A DNA stretch of 64,000 nt. Source: Actinocatenispora rupis. Its GTDB lineage: Bacteria > Actinomycetota > Actinomycetes > Mycobacteriales > Micromonosporaceae. Positions 21,085 through 29,984 of this stretch are shown here, one piece after another. The translations under genes and the position numbers were made by a program. The stretch lies in the NCBI RefSeq assembly GCF_016861975.1, contig NZ_BOMB01000001.1, positions 310,001 through 374,000 on the forward strand, in the 5' to 3' direction. A model generated the notes under the pieces. It saw only the letters and a list, made by a program, of their open reading frames with translations. It was not told the origin of the DNA and did not search any database. Position 1 is the first letter of the stretch; the number at the start of each line of letters is the position of its first letter.

Positions 21085-22350
21085 TCACTGCTGTCCCGGG
21101 TCGAAGGCGACCTTCACCGTACCGAGCCGACCCGCGGCGAACGCGTGTCCGATCGCGTCGCGCCACCGGCTCAGCGGGTACACCGCGTCCACGTACCCGT
21201 CCAGCGGGGCGCCCGCCGCCAGCGAGATCGCCTCGGCGAAGTCACCACCGCGGCCGTCCGCCCGTACCTTCTCCTCCGCCGCGTTCGGTACGTCGTCGCC
21301 GAGCGCACCGGGCCCACCGTGGTCCGACGCGTACGCCCCGACCAGGTTCAGCTCCCGGTACCACAGCGGGGTGAGGTCGACGCCGGAGTTCGGCATGCCG
21401 GACACGACGACGGTGCCGCCGGCGCGGACCAGCCGCAGCGCGGTGGACAGCCCGGCCGCCCCGCCCGTGCACTCGAACGCGATGTCCGCGCCGCCCAGCA
21501 GGAACTCGTCGCCGATCTCCGGGTGCTGCAACGAGCCGCCGGTCGCGCGGCGCAGCGCCCTTGGCGCCCGCTTCGGCTCGAACACCTCGGTGGCGCCCAG
21601 TTCCTTGGCCCGTGCGCGCTGGTGGCCGTGCTTGGCCACCACGTAGATCGGGCCGGCCTGGGTGAACTCGCGCAGCGCCAGCAGCGTGAACAGTCCGACC
21701 GTGCCGGCCCCGATCAGCAGCACCGACGCACCCGCCGGTACGTGCACGCGGCGGACCGAGTGCACCGCGCAGGCGATCGGCTCGACCAGTACGGCGCGCT
21801 CGTTGCTCAGCTCGTCCGGTACCCGGTGGAGCTGGCTGGCGTGCGCGACGAGCTGCCGGCTCCAGCCGCCGCCGGTGTCGGCGCAGAAGCCGGTCTGCAG
21901 CCCGGCGGACACGCTGCCGCCGGTGACGTGGTCGCAGCGGGACTGCCGGCCGGTCGCGCACCACATGCACGGCTCGACGCCGCGCGGCCCGCAGGACAGC
22001 ACCGGGTCCATCACCACGCGGCTGCCCTTGGGCAGGCCGGGCAGCTCGTCCATGGTCTCGGCGACGATCTCGTGGCCGGGGGTGAACGGCATCGAGATCA
22101 TCGGCGTCAGGTACGGCGAGTTGCGGCCGTTGAGCAGCCCCAGGTCGGAGCCGCAGATGCCGGACAGCAGCGGCTTGAGCCGGGTCCAGTCGTCGCCCGG
22201 CCGGCGCGGCTCGGCCTTGTTGGTCAGCCGCAGCGGCGCCATGTTGCCGGCGATCAGCCCCGCCATCCGGCCGCCCAGCTTCGTACCGGTCGCGGTCCGA
22301 GTGGCCAGGTAGCGCGCGGGGGACCGGTGGTACTCCAGCGCCAGGATCAC
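21085..22350 (-). CDS. Zinc-dependent alcohol dehydrogenase (MDR family)
   Basis: 421 residues of the medium-chain dehydrogenase/reductase family. Catalytic zinc ligands are suggested by SGICGSD and PGHEIV. The structural-zinc cysteines are in CGPRGVEPCMWCATGRQSRC. The NAD(P) site is LLIGAGTVGLFTLLAL. GTG 22350 overlaps the stop of the upstream reductase fusion (GTGA), so the genes are co-transcribed. It could interconvert an alcohol and the aldehyde made or used by the neighbouring reductase. Substrate unknown. Confidence 0.85.
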   Translation of the reverse strand: MILALEYHRSPARYLATRTATGTKLGGRMAGLIAGNMAPLRLTNKAEPRRPGDDWTRLKPLLSGICGSDLGLLNGRNSPYLTPMISMPFTPGHEIVAETMDELPGLPKGSRVVMDPVLSCGPRGVEPCMWCATGRQSRCDHVTGGSVSAGLQTGFCADTGGGWSRQLVAHASQLHRVPDELSNERAVLVEPIACAVHSVRRVHVPAGASVLLIGAGTVGLFTLLALREFTQAGPIYVVAKHGHQRARAKELGATEVFEPKRAPRALRRATGGSLQHPEIGDEFLLGGADIAFECTGGAAGLSTALRLVRAGGTVVVSGMPNSGVDLTPLWYRELNLVGAYASDHGGPGALGDDVPNAAEEKVRADGRGGDFAEAISLAAGAPLDGYVDAVYPLSRWRDAIGHAFAAGRLGTVKVAFDPGQQ

Positions 22351-24710
22351 CGGGTCACCTCCGGCGCGCCCGCCGGGGCGGCGATGCCCCAGCTGCCCGC
22401 GAGCTGGCTGTCCTCGCTCGACTCCATCAACGCCTCCACCGGACCCAGCGTGTGCCGGCCCCACTGCTGGATCGTCCACTTCTTGCGCTTCGCGTGCCGG
22501 TACAGCTTGGGGTCGGGGTTGACCGCGTTGGCGTGCCCGACGGCCTCCAGCATCGGCCGGTCCGAGAAGCTGTCCCCGTACGCGTACGACTTGGCCAGGT
22601 CGTAGCCGCCCTTCAGCGCGTAACGCCGGAGGTACGCGGCGCGCGCCTCACCGGTCAGCGGCGGCGCGTCCAGGTAGCCGGTGAACACGCCGTCGACGAC
22701 GTGCAGCCGGCTGGCCACGACCTCGTCGAACAGCGCCTCCAACGGCGAGACGAGCACGTCGATCGCGCCGGTGATCAGCAGCGTGCGGTGCCCGGCGGCC
22801 TTGTGCTTGCGTACCTGCCGGACGGCCTCGGGCAGTGCCCGCAGCAGCAGCGTGTCGCCCAGCCGGTCGGTCACCAGGCGGCGCAGCTCGGCCGCGTCGG
22901 CGCCCTCGTACCGCCGGAGGAACGTGCGGACGAAGTCGCCGCGGTCCCGCCGCTCGGCCGCCAGGTACTTCGGCATCGCGGAGGCGAGGTCGGCCAGCTC
23001 GCCGACCCAGCCGGTCTTCGTCTTACCGGCGAGCTTCGCCCACAGGTACGCCTCGATCATGTTCGAGGCGATGACCGTGCCCTCCAGGTCGAACGCGGCG
23101 ACGACGTCGGTGCCCTCGGGCAGCTCGGCCTTCCTCGCCACGGCCTTCGACCGGGGACGGGACGCGACCGCGCGCATCGCGGCGGTGACCGCGGGGTAGT
23201 GCACGTCCTGCAGGTAGTGGCGCCAGTCGATGACGCGCGGGTCGAAGCCGTCCCGTTCCTTCGCGTCGTCCGGCAGCGTCTCGTGCAGCGCCAGCAGCCG
23301 GTCGTCGGTGTAGATGACCTCGGCCTCGGTGTACACCCCGTAGAGGTCCGAGTACTTGCGCAGGAACTCCAGCTCGCGCTGCTTGCGGTGGACCTTCGTC
23401 ATCCAGTCGCGGGTGCGCTCCGAGGCGGGCAGCTTCAGCAGCGCCTGCTCGGCGAAGCCGGTCGCCCGCTCCCCGGTCCGCAGCAGCCGCTCGACCGAGC
23501 GCTGACCCGGGAACTTCCAGATCGGCACCTTGATCTCGCCGCGCCCGCCGTCCGGCATCGGGTGCGCCTCGAAGTACGCCCGGACCGTCGAGTACATGTC
23601 GCGGAAGTGCAGCGGGTTGGAGTGCCCGGAGCCGACGTGGAAGTACTTCGGGTCGGCCGGCTCGGGCGGCGCGGCGGCCACCGCGAGCGTCGCGTTGACG
23701 ACCAGGTCGACCGGGATGATGTCCAGCACGCCGTCCGGCAGCCCGGGGAACTCCTGGAGGATGCCCCGCCCGTACGCCAGGATGATCGGGTCGGCCATCT
23801 TGAACCCGTCGATCCACCCCGGATACGGGTACTTCAGCGCCGACTCGACGATCGCCGGCCGTACGATCGACAGCCGGTGCCCGGCGCCGGCCCACATCTG
23901 CTCGGCCGCCCGCTCGCCCAACGCCTTCGTGAACGTGTACACGTCCGGCCAGCCGAGGCTCTGCGCGCGCAGCCGCCCGTAGTCGACGAGGCGCTTGGCG
24001 ACCCACTCCTTGCGCGCGTCCTCGGCGGCGAGCGCCGCGGACTGCGGACCGGCCTTGCCGTGGTCCTCGCGGGCGTCGGCCAACGCCTTGCGCAGCGCCT
24101 CCGGCCGGCGCGAGTCGCGCTCGACCTCGTCGCGCGCCTCCAGCGCGGCGGCCAGCTCGGTCTGCCAGTCGACCGTGTGGTCCAGCGACGCCTCCGGTAC
24201 GACGCCCTTGCGGGCACCCGCCACGTACGCCGTGGAGATGTGCACGACGTGCGGGTCCGTGCCGGTGGCCTCGATCGCCTGGTACAGGTTCACCACGCCG
24301 GACACGTTGGTACGGAAGGCGTCGTCGATCGGCGGGTCGAACGACACCGTCGACGCGCAGTGGATCACCACGTCGAGGTCGTCCGGCAGGACGGGCGGGT
24401 TGCCGCCGAGGTCGCCCTCGACCACGTCGACCCGCTCGGCGGCGATCCGGGCCACCTCGTCGTCGCCGACCCGCTCGCGCCAGCGGCTGAACACCGGCTT
24501 GCGCAGCATGCTGGTCAGGCGCTGCGCGGCGGGCGTGCTGCCCTTCTTGCGGATCATCACGGACACCCGGGTGTCCGGGTAGTCGGAGAGCAGTTTCTCC
24601 AGCGTGGCCTGGCCGAGGAACCCGGTCGCGCCGGTGAGCAGCACGTGCGCGCCGGCCAACCGGCCGCCCACGCCGCCCGTCTCCGCACCACCGCTGTGGT
24701 CGTCCGCCAC
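22347..24710 (-). CDS. Fatty acyl reductase (NAD_binding_4 + FAR_C-like) fused to HAD-IB phosphatase
   Basis: 787 residues from GTG 24710, chosen for its GGGAGGGC site 5-6 nt upstream. Residues 20-380 are an extended SDR like fatty acyl-CoA reductases: TGATGFLG (26-33), HISTAYV (157-163), and YTFTKALGE with Tyr258/Lys262. About 430-510 contain YSDLYGVYTEAEVIY and IDWRHYLQDVHYPAV, which look like the FAR_C domain of alcohol-forming reductases. From about 539 a HAD-IB domain: AFDLEGTV (Asp541, with Glu543 where Asp is usual), LLITGA, LKGGYDLAK and YGDSFSD. The natural reaction is unknown; reduction of an acyl thioester plus dephosphorylation is the inference. Confidence 0.82.
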   Translation of the reverse strand: MADDHSGGAETGGVGGRLAGAHVLLTGATGFLGQATLEKLLSDYPDTRVSVMIRKKGSTPAAQRLTSMLRKPVFSRWRERVGDDEVARIAAERVDVVEGDLGGNPPVLPDDLDVVIHCASTVSFDPPIDDAFRTNVSGVVNLYQAIEATGTDPHVVHISTAYVAGARKGVVPEASLDHTVDWQTELAAALEARDEVERDSRRPEALRKALADAREDHGKAGPQSAALAAEDARKEWVAKRLVDYGRLRAQSLGWPDVYTFTKALGERAAEQMWAGAGHRLSIVRPAIVESALKYPYPGWIDGFKMADPIILAYGRGILQEFPGLPDGVLDIIPVDLVVNATLAVAAAPPEPADPKYFHVGSGHSNPLHFRDMYSTVRAYFEAHPMPDGGRGEIKVPIWKFPGQRSVERLLRTGERATGFAEQALLKLPASERTRDWMTKVHRKQRELEFLRKYSDLYGVYTEAEVIYTDDRLLALHETLPDDAKERDGFDPRVIDWRHYLQDVHYPAVTAAMRAVASRPRSKAVARKAELPEGTDVVAAFDLEGTVIASNMIEAYLWAKLAGKTKTGWVGELADLASAMPKYLAAERRDRGDFVRTFLRRYEGADAAELRRLVTDRLGDTLLLRALPEAVRQVRKHKAAGHRTLLITGAIDVLVSPLEALFDEVVASRLHVVDGVFTGYLDAPPLTGEARAAYLRRYALKGGYDLAKSYAYGDSFSDRPMLEAVGHANAVNPDPKLYRHAKRKKWTIQQWGRHTLGPVEALMESSEDSQLAGSWGIAAPAGAPEVTR

Positions 24711-24907
24711 CTGCGCCCTCCCCGGCCGTCGACTGCTGCGGGCCCGGCGGTCGCCGTCCCGTGGCCACGACACGGTATACGTTCGCCGGTCGCCGGCCGA
24801 ACCGCGGGTTGCCCGCGACGACGGCGCAGCGCGACGACCGCGCGACCCTTCGTCGAGGTCGTCGATCTTGCCCGTCGCGCGGGTCAACCAGCAGGTCCCG
24901 GTACGAA

Positions 24908-24936
24908 ATTATCCAACGTCGCCGATGGCGAACGTC
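24908..24936 (-). promoter_or_regulatory. Candidate promoter of the acyl-reductase cassette
   Basis: On the minus strand GATAAT occupies 24913-24908, with TGACGT about 17 bp upstream. This gives a leader of roughly 190 nt before GTG 24710. The 250-bp ctaA-to-reductase gap (24711-24960) contains no gene that I can support. Confidence 0.35.
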
Positions 24937-24960
24937 ACGCGGCCGGGCGCCGGCCGGCGA

Positions 24961-25890
24961 CTACTCCGGCAGTACGGCGGAGCTTGCGCGCCCGGCCGGC
25001 ACCGGCCCCCGCGTACGCGTGGCGAACAGCAGCGCCAGCGCCGCCAGCCACACCGCCGCCGACCCCGCCATGTGCAGGCCGACCAGCAGTACCGGCAGGT
25101 GCGTGAAGTACTGGACGAAGCCGATGGCGCCCTGGCCGAGTTCGAGGCCGACCAGTACCAGCGCGGCCCGGCGTACCGGATGCGGTGCGTCGGTGGCGCG
25201 GAACGCGAACCAGGCCGCGACGGAGGCGCCGATCAGCAGCATCACCGCGTCGGCGTGCAGCTGGGCGATCATGCCCGGGTCCAGCCCGGTGCGCTTGGCG
25301 TGCTGGTCGCCGGCGTGCGGCCCGGACCCGGTGACGACGGTACCGATGGTCAGGACGACCACGGTCAGCCCGGCGAGCCCGGCGGTCAGTGGCCGCAGTG
25401 GCGGCCGGACCACGGAACGCGCCGGCTCGTCGCCCTCCCGCGTCCGTTTCCACAGCGCGTACGACGCCGCGATGATCAGCACGGTGAACAGGAAGTGCGC
25501 GGCCACCACGTACGGGTTGAGCTTGGTCAGCACGGTGAGGCCGCCGATGACCGCCTGTGCCGGGATGGTCAGGCCGTTGACGAACGACAGCCAGACGACC
25601 GAGCGGCGCCGGCGCACCGCGAACACCGCCGCGAGGAACGTCAGCGTGACGACCACGGCCACGACGAACGTCAACAGACGGTTACCGAACTCGATGTATC
25701 CGTGGAATCCGTACGCCGGGGTGTTGTGGTACGAGGAGTCGGTGCACTTCGGCCAGGTGGGGCAGCCGAGGCCGGATCCGGTCAGCCGGACCGCACCGCC
25801 GGTGACCACGAGGAGCACGTTGACCACCACGGAGGACAGCGCCAGTCGACGTACGGTCGCGTCGGAGGCGCGCAGGCGATCCAGATTCAC
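24961..25890 (-). CDS. ctaA: Heme A synthase (COX15/CtaA family)
   Basis: 309-residue polytopic membrane protein that oxidises heme O to heme A. Seen: VTGGAVRLTGSGLGCPTWP with a cysteine pair (GCPTWPKC), FGNRLLTFVVAVVV, the heme-ligand-type histidine in PYVVAAHFLF, VTGSGPHAGD, and the second pair of histidines in IAQLHADAV and VGLHMAGS. The start is uncertain: GTG 25890 lies 6 nt after TACGCT (leaderless-type), while 25893 and 25911 are also possible. Divergent from sufR; the shared 128-bp region carries several operator-like elements. Confidence 0.93.
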   Translation of the reverse strand: MNLDRLRASDATVRRLALSSVVVNVLLVVTGGAVRLTGSGLGCPTWPKCTDSSYHNTPAYGFHGYIEFGNRLLTFVVAVVVTLTFLAAVFAVRRRRSVVWLSFVNGLTIPAQAVIGGLTVLTKLNPYVVAAHFLFTVLIIAASYALWKRTREGDEPARSVVRPPLRPLTAGLAGLTVVVLTIGTVVTGSGPHAGDQHAKRTGLDPGMIAQLHADAVMLLIGASVAAWFAFRATDAPHPVRRAALVLVGLELGQGAIGFVQYFTHLPVLLVGLHMAGSAAVWLAALALLFATRTRGPVPAGRASSAVLPE

Positions 25891-25914
25891 CACGGCAGCG
25901 TAGACGAGCACGTT

Positions 25915-25927
25915 CTACGTCCCGTAG
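25915..25927. promoter_or_regulatory. CTACG-TCC-CGTAG palindrome upstream of ctaA
   Basis: It matches the CTACG-N3-CGTAG of the ctaB promoter. If ctaA is transcribed from about 25890, the site covers -25 to -37, a repressing position. Part of it (ACGTCCCGTAG, 25917-25927) recurs as an exact inverted copy CTACGGGACGT at 25970-25980 on the sufR side. Confidence 0.6.
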
Positions 25928-25937
25928 AGGGGGCGAC

Positions 25938-25956
25938 TCAGGCAAGGCTAGGCTCA
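25938..25956. promoter_or_regulatory. Iron-box-like sequence between ctaA and sufR
   Basis: TCAGGCAAGGCTAGGCTCA matches about 14 of 19 positions of the DtxR/IdeR consensus TTAGGTTAGGCTCACCTAA as I remember it. It lies between the two divergent transcription units, heme A synthesis and iron-sulfur assembly. This is a by-eye match only. Confidence 0.35.
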
Positions 25957-26006
25957 GTGTCTGGTTTCACTACGGGACGTGTTTGCGCCGGGTCCCGGAA
26001 ATACGT

Positions 26007-26022
26007 CACACTGATGTTGTGA
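26007..26022 (+). promoter_or_regulatory. SufR-type operator overlapping the sufR -10 and start codon
   Basis: ACACT-GATGT-TGTGA at 26008-26022 fits ACACT-N5-TGTGA, which I recall as the site of M. tuberculosis SufR. CACACT (26007-26012) is also a -10-like hexamer six nt before the GTG at 26019, so the repressor would sit on the start point of a leaderless sufR mRNA. Confidence 0.7.
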
Positions 26023-26882
26023 AAAACGCGGCCAAGGCGACCCCGCACGCCGGGGCGTTCGCGGTCGGCTCCGCAGGGACCGGCCCGGACGCGCCTGCGC
26101 GTGACGGCCGCACCCGCGACGCGGTCACCCAGCTGCTGCTGGAGCGCGGCGCGCTGACCGCGGCCGAGCTGGGCGAGGAGCTGGGTGTCAGCCCGGCCGC
26201 CATCCGCCGCCACCTGGACGCGATGCTCGCCGACGGCCTCGTCGCCGACCGGGACCGCGTGGTCCGCGGCCGCCGCGGGCGTGGCCGGCCGGCCCGGGAG
26301 TTCGTGCTCACCGAGTCCGGCCGCGGCAGCTGCGGCCCGCACACGTACGACGACCTCGCGGCCGCGGCGCTGCGGTGGATCTCCGCGTCGGGCGGCCCCG
26401 ACGCGGTGTCGGCGTTCGTGTCCGCGCAGGTCGAGGCGCTGGAGGGGCGGTGCCGGGCGGCCATGGAGGACGCCGGCGACGACCCGCTGGCCCGGGCCGA
26501 GGCGCTGGCCCGCGCGCTGTCCGCGGAGGGCTACGCGGCGAGCGCGTCCGCGCTGGCCGCCGGCGGCCAGCTGTGCCAGCACCACTGCCCGGTGGCGCAC
26601 GTGGCCGCCGAGTTCCCGCAGCTGTGCGAGGCGGAGACGCAGGTGATCAGCCGGCTGGTCGGCACGCACGTGCAGCGGCTGGCGACCATCGCCAACGGCG
26701 ACGGCGTGTGCACCACGTACATTCCCGACCCGAGCCACATTCCGGGTCCGCGGCGGTTGCCCACGCCCGCGGACCGTACGGCGGGCGCCGAGCCCGTTGC
26801 TGGTGGTACCCCGTTGAACCGTGTGGAGCACGGGACGGCGGACCGTAAACAGGATGATCCGAATCCGGTGAGGATGCGATGA
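26019..26882 (+). CDS. sufR: SufR-type iron-sulfur-sensing transcriptional repressor
   Basis: 287 residues. The winged helix lies near the N-terminus ([22 protein letters not shown], about residues 45-66), followed by a wing [21 protein letters not shown] cysteine-rich C-terminal part carries [20 protein letters not shown], plausible ligands for a [4Fe-4S] cluster, and another cysteine at GVCTTYIP. SufR represses the suf operon when its cluster is intact and is released under iron or oxidative/nitrosative stress. GTG 26019 is chosen because the upstream frame crosses the promoter. Its stop overlaps the sufB ATG. A disordered tail of about 45 residues follows the core. Confidence 0.9.
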   Translation: MKNAAKATPHAGAFAVGSAGTGPDAPARDGRTRDAVTQLLLERGALTAAELGEELGVSPAAIRRHLDAMLADGLVADRDRVVRGRRGRGRPAREFVLTESGRGSCGPHTYDDLAAAALRWISASGGPDAVSAFVSAQVEALEGRCRAAMEDAGDDPLARAEALARALSAEGYAASASALAAGGQLCQHHCPVAHVAAEFPQLCEAETQVISRLVGTHVQRLATIANGDGVCTTYIPDPSHIPGPRRLPTPADRTAGAEPVAGGTPLNRVEHGTADRKQDDPNPVRMR

Positions 26883-28336
26883 CGGCAGAGACGACCAACC
26901 AGACACCGGTCGAGGTGCTCGACCCGATCGCCGCGCAGGCGGAGGAGTTGGAGCGGATCGGCCGCTACCAGTACGGCTGGGCCGACCCCGACGTGGCCGG
27001 TGCCTCGGCGAAGCGTGGCCTGTCGGAGGCCGTCGTCCGGGACATCTCGGCCAAGAAGGACGAGCCGGAGTGGATGCTCAAGCGCCGGCTCAAGGGGCTG
27101 AAGCTGTTCGACCGCAAGCCGATGCCGAACTGGGGCGCCGACCTGTCGGACATCGACTTCGACAACATCAAGTACTTCGTCCGGTCGACCGAGAAGCAGG
27201 CGACGAGCTGGGACGAGCTGCCCGAGGACATCAAGAACACGTACGACAAGCTCGGCATCCCGGAGGCGGAGAAGCAGCGCCTGATCGCCGGCGTGGCCGC
27301 GCAGTACGAGTCGGAGGTCGTGTACCACAAGATCCGGGAGGACCTGGAGGAGCAGGGCGTCATCTTCCTGGACACCGACACCGGTCTCAGGGAGCACCCG
27401 GAGCTGTTCGAGGAGTACTTCGGGACGGTCATCCCGTCCGGTGACAACAAGTTCGCCGCGCTCAACACGGCGGTGTGGTCCGGCGGGTCGTTCATCTACG
27501 TGCCGAAGGGCGTGCACGTCGAGATCCCGCTGCAGGCGTACTTCCGGATCAACACCGAGAACATGGGCCAGTTCGAGCGGACGCTGATCATCGTCGACGA
27601 GGACGCGTACGTCCACTACGTCGAGGGCTGCACGGCGCCGATCTACCAGTCCGACTCGCTGCACTCGGCGGTCGTGGAGATCGTCGTGAAGAAGGGCGCC
27701 CGCTGCCGCTACACGACCATCCAGAACTGGTCGGTCAACGTCTACAACCTGGTCACCAAGCGCGCGACCTGCGAGGCCGGCGCGACCATGGAGTGGATCG
27801 ACGGCAACCTCGGCTCCAAGGTCACCATGAAGTACCCGTCGGTGTACATGCTGGGCGAGCACGCCAAGGGCGAGGTGCTGAGCGTGGCGATGGCCGGCGA
27901 GGGCCAGCACCAGGACGCCGGCGCGAAGATGGTGCACCAGGCGCCGAACACGTCCTCGACGATCATCTCGAAGTCGATCGCGCGTGGCGGCGGCCGCACG
28001 TCGTACCGGGGGCTGGTGCAGGTGCTGGAGGGCGCCGAGCACTCGAAGTCGACGGTGAAGTGCGACGCGCTGCTGGTCGACACGGTCTCCCGCTCCGACA
28101 CGTACCCGTACGTGGACGTGCGCGAGGACGACGTGCAGATGGGCCACGAGGCGACCGTCTCGAAGATCTCCGACGACCAGCTCTTCTACCTGATGAGCCG
28201 GGGCATGACGGAGGACGAGGCGATGGCCATGATCGTCCGCGGCTTCATCGAGCCCATCGCCAAGGAGCTGCCGATGGAGTACGCGCTGGAGCTGAACCGG
28301 CTGATCGAGCTGCAGATGGAGGGCGCGGTCGGCTGA
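26879..28336 (+). CDS. sufB: Fe-S cluster scaffold protein SufB
   Basis: 485 residues, the uninterrupted family length. It is the scaffold subunit of the SufBC2D complex where clusters are built. Conserved stretches include [90 protein letters not shown] (Cys) and [22 protein letters not shown]. Mycobacterial SufB proteins often carry an intein; none is present here. ATGA overlap with sufR; 124 nt separate it from sufD. Confidence 0.96.
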   Translation: MTAETTNQTPVEVLDPIAAQAEELERIGRYQYGWADPDVAGASAKRGLSEAVVRDISAKKDEPEWMLKRRLKGLKLFDRKPMPNWGADLSDIDFDNIKYFVRSTEKQATSWDELPEDIKNTYDKLGIPEAEKQRLIAGVAAQYESEVVYHKIREDLEEQGVIFLDTDTGLREHPELFEEYFGTVIPSGDNKFAALNTAVWSGGSFIYVPKGVHVEIPLQAYFRINTENMGQFERTLIIVDEDAYVHYVEGCTAPIYQSDSLHSAVVEIVVKKGARCRYTTIQNWSVNVYNLVTKRATCEAGATMEWIDGNLGSKVTMKYPSVYMLGEHAKGEVLSVAMAGEGQHQDAGAKMVHQAPNTSSTIISKSIARGGGRTSYRGLVQVLEGAEHSKSTVKCDALLVDTVSRSDTYPYVDVREDDVQMGHEATVSKISDDQLFYLMSRGMTEDEAMAMIVRGFIEPIAKELPMEYALELNRLIELQMEGAVG

Positions 28337-28460
28337 CCCGCGCCGGCCGCCCGGTGCGCCGGCCCCCGCGTCGGCGTACCGCCGGTGCAGGGCGCCGGAC
28401 GGGCGGCGGTGTGCCCAGACCATGCGCGAAACGTTGGAGTACAAGGAGATTGCTCGCACG

Positions 28461-29648
28461 ATGACGACTGACGCACCCGTCGTGTCCAAGCCCCACAGCC
28501 ATGGGGGCGACGCGGCGGCCGCCACGAAACCGGCGGAGACCAAGGCACAGGCGCTGCGCTCGTACGACGTGGCGGACTTCCCGGCGCTGACCGGGCGCGA
28601 GGAGGAGTGGCGGTTCACGCCGCTGAAGAGGCTGCGCGGGTTGCAGGACGGCAGCTTCACCGCCGACGGCACCCCGCCGCGCCACGAGTACGGCGAGCTG
28701 CCGGCCGGGGTGACCGTGCGGACGGGCGACGACCCGCGCAAGGGCTCGGTGCTGGTGCCGTTCGACCGGATCAGCGCGCTGGCGTACGGGCGGTCGGCGG
28801 GGGCGCTGACCGTCGAGGTGGCCCGCGAGGCGGTCGTGGCGGAGCCGGTGACGGTCCGGGTCGTCGGCCAGGGCGCCGAGGGTGCGAACTTCGGCCACAC
28901 CGTGATCGCGGTGGGCGAGCTGGCCGAGGTCACCGTCGTGCTCGACCACGTCGGCAGCACCACGCTGGCCGACAACGTCGAGGTCATCGTCGGCGACGGC
29001 GCGAAGCTCACGCTGGTGACGGTGGCCGACTGGGCGCCGGACGCCGTCCAGGTCCAGCACCAGAAGGTACGGCTGGGCCGCGACTCCCGCGCCACCCATG
29101 TCGCGGTGAACCTCGGCGGCGACCTCGTCCGGCAGTACGTGTCGGTCGAGTACGGCGGGCCCGGCGGCGAGGTCGAGGCGTACGGGGTGTACTTCGCGGA
29201 CGGCGGCCAGCACCTGGAGCACCGCCAGTTCGTGGACCACGGCGAGCCGGACTGCCGCAGCCGCGTCACGTACCGGGGGGCGCTGCAGGGCGCGGACGCG
29301 CACACGGTGTGGGTCGGCGACGTGCTGATCCGGGCCGGCGCCACCGGCACCGACACGTACGAGGTGAACCGGAACCTGCTGCTGACCGACGGCGCGCGCG
29401 CCGACTCGGTGCCGAACCTGGAGATCGAGACCGGCGAGATCGTCGGCGCCGGGCACGCGAGCGCGACCGGCCGGTTCGAGGACGAGCACCTGTTCTACCT
29501 GATGTCGCGGGGCATCCCGGAGCTGGCGGCGCGCCGGCTGGTGGTGCGCGGCTTCTTCGTGGAGCTGCTGGAGAAGATCCCGGCCGACGAGCTGCGCGAG
29601 CGGCTGGCCGCGGCGATCGACGACCGGCTGTCGAAGGCGGGCGCCTGA
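28461..29648 (+). CDS. sufD: Fe-S cluster assembly protein SufD
   Basis: 395 residues, the SufB-like partner in SufBC2D that takes part in iron entry. The C-terminal beta-helix core is recognised by HRQFVDHGEPDCRSRVTYRGAL, GKSSVVWVGDVLI-type strand HTVWVGDVLIRAGATGTD, NLEIETGEIVGAGHASATGRFED and [26 protein letters not shown] 28461 has AAGGAG 12 nt upstream; an in-frame ATG at 28422 would add 13 residues. It overlaps the Rieske ferredoxin gene by one base. Confidence 0.94.
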   Translation: MTTDAPVVSKPHSHGGDAAAATKPAETKAQALRSYDVADFPALTGREEEWRFTPLKRLRGLQDGSFTADGTPPRHEYGELPAGVTVRTGDDPRKGSVLVPFDRISALAYGRSAGALTVEVAREAVVAEPVTVRVVGQGAEGANFGHTVIAVGELAEVTVVLDHVGSTTLADNVEVIVGDGAKLTLVTVADWAPDAVQVQHQKVRLGRDSRATHVAVNLGGDLVRQYVSVEYGGPGGEVEAYGVYFADGGQHLEHRQFVDHGEPDCRSRVTYRGALQGADAHTVWVGDVLIRAGATGTDTYEVNRNLLLTDGARADSVPNLEIETGEIVGAGHASATGRFEDEHLFYLMSRGIPELAARRLVVRGFFVELLEKIPADELRERLAAAIDDRLSKAGA

Positions 29649-29971
29649 TGGCCGACTACCTGCGCATCTGTGCCGTCGACGAGATCGACAAGGGCACCGC
29701 GGTGCACGTCGACATCGACGACGTACCGCTCGCGGTGGTGCACACCGACGACGGCGAGGTGTTCGCCATCCACGACGTGTGCTCGCACGCCGAGGTGCCG
29801 CTGAGCGAGGGCGAGATCGAGGGCTGCACGTTGGAGTGCTGGCTGCACGGCTCGCGCTTCGACCTGCGTACCGGTGCGCCGACCGGGCTGCCGGCGACCG
29901 AGCCGGTGGCCGTCTACCCGGTCGAGATCCGCGACAACGACATCTACGTGTGCCCCGAGAAGAAGAACTGA
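29648..29971 (+). CDS. Rieske-type [2Fe-2S] ferredoxin in the suf operon
   Basis: 107 residues with the Rieske ligands C-X-H (DVCSHAEVPL) and C-X2-H (ECWLHGSRFD), typical of bacterial non-heme-oxygenase ferredoxins. It lies between sufD and sufC, as in other actinobacterial suf operons, so it probably supplies electrons for cluster assembly rather than for an oxygenase. The TGATG overlap with sufD shows tight coupling. Cytoplasmic; no signal peptide. Confidence 0.92.
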   Translation: MADYLRICAVDEIDKGTAVHVDIDDVPLAVVHTDDGEVFAIHDVCSHAEVPLSEGEIEGCTLECWLHGSRFDLRTGAPTGLPATEPVAVYPVEIRDNDIYVCPEKKN

Positions 29972-29984
29972 CGAGGACTGTGAC

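Noticed and set aside
26879-28336. Intein in SufB
   Set aside because: The protein aligns to normal length without an insertion or intein splice motifs.
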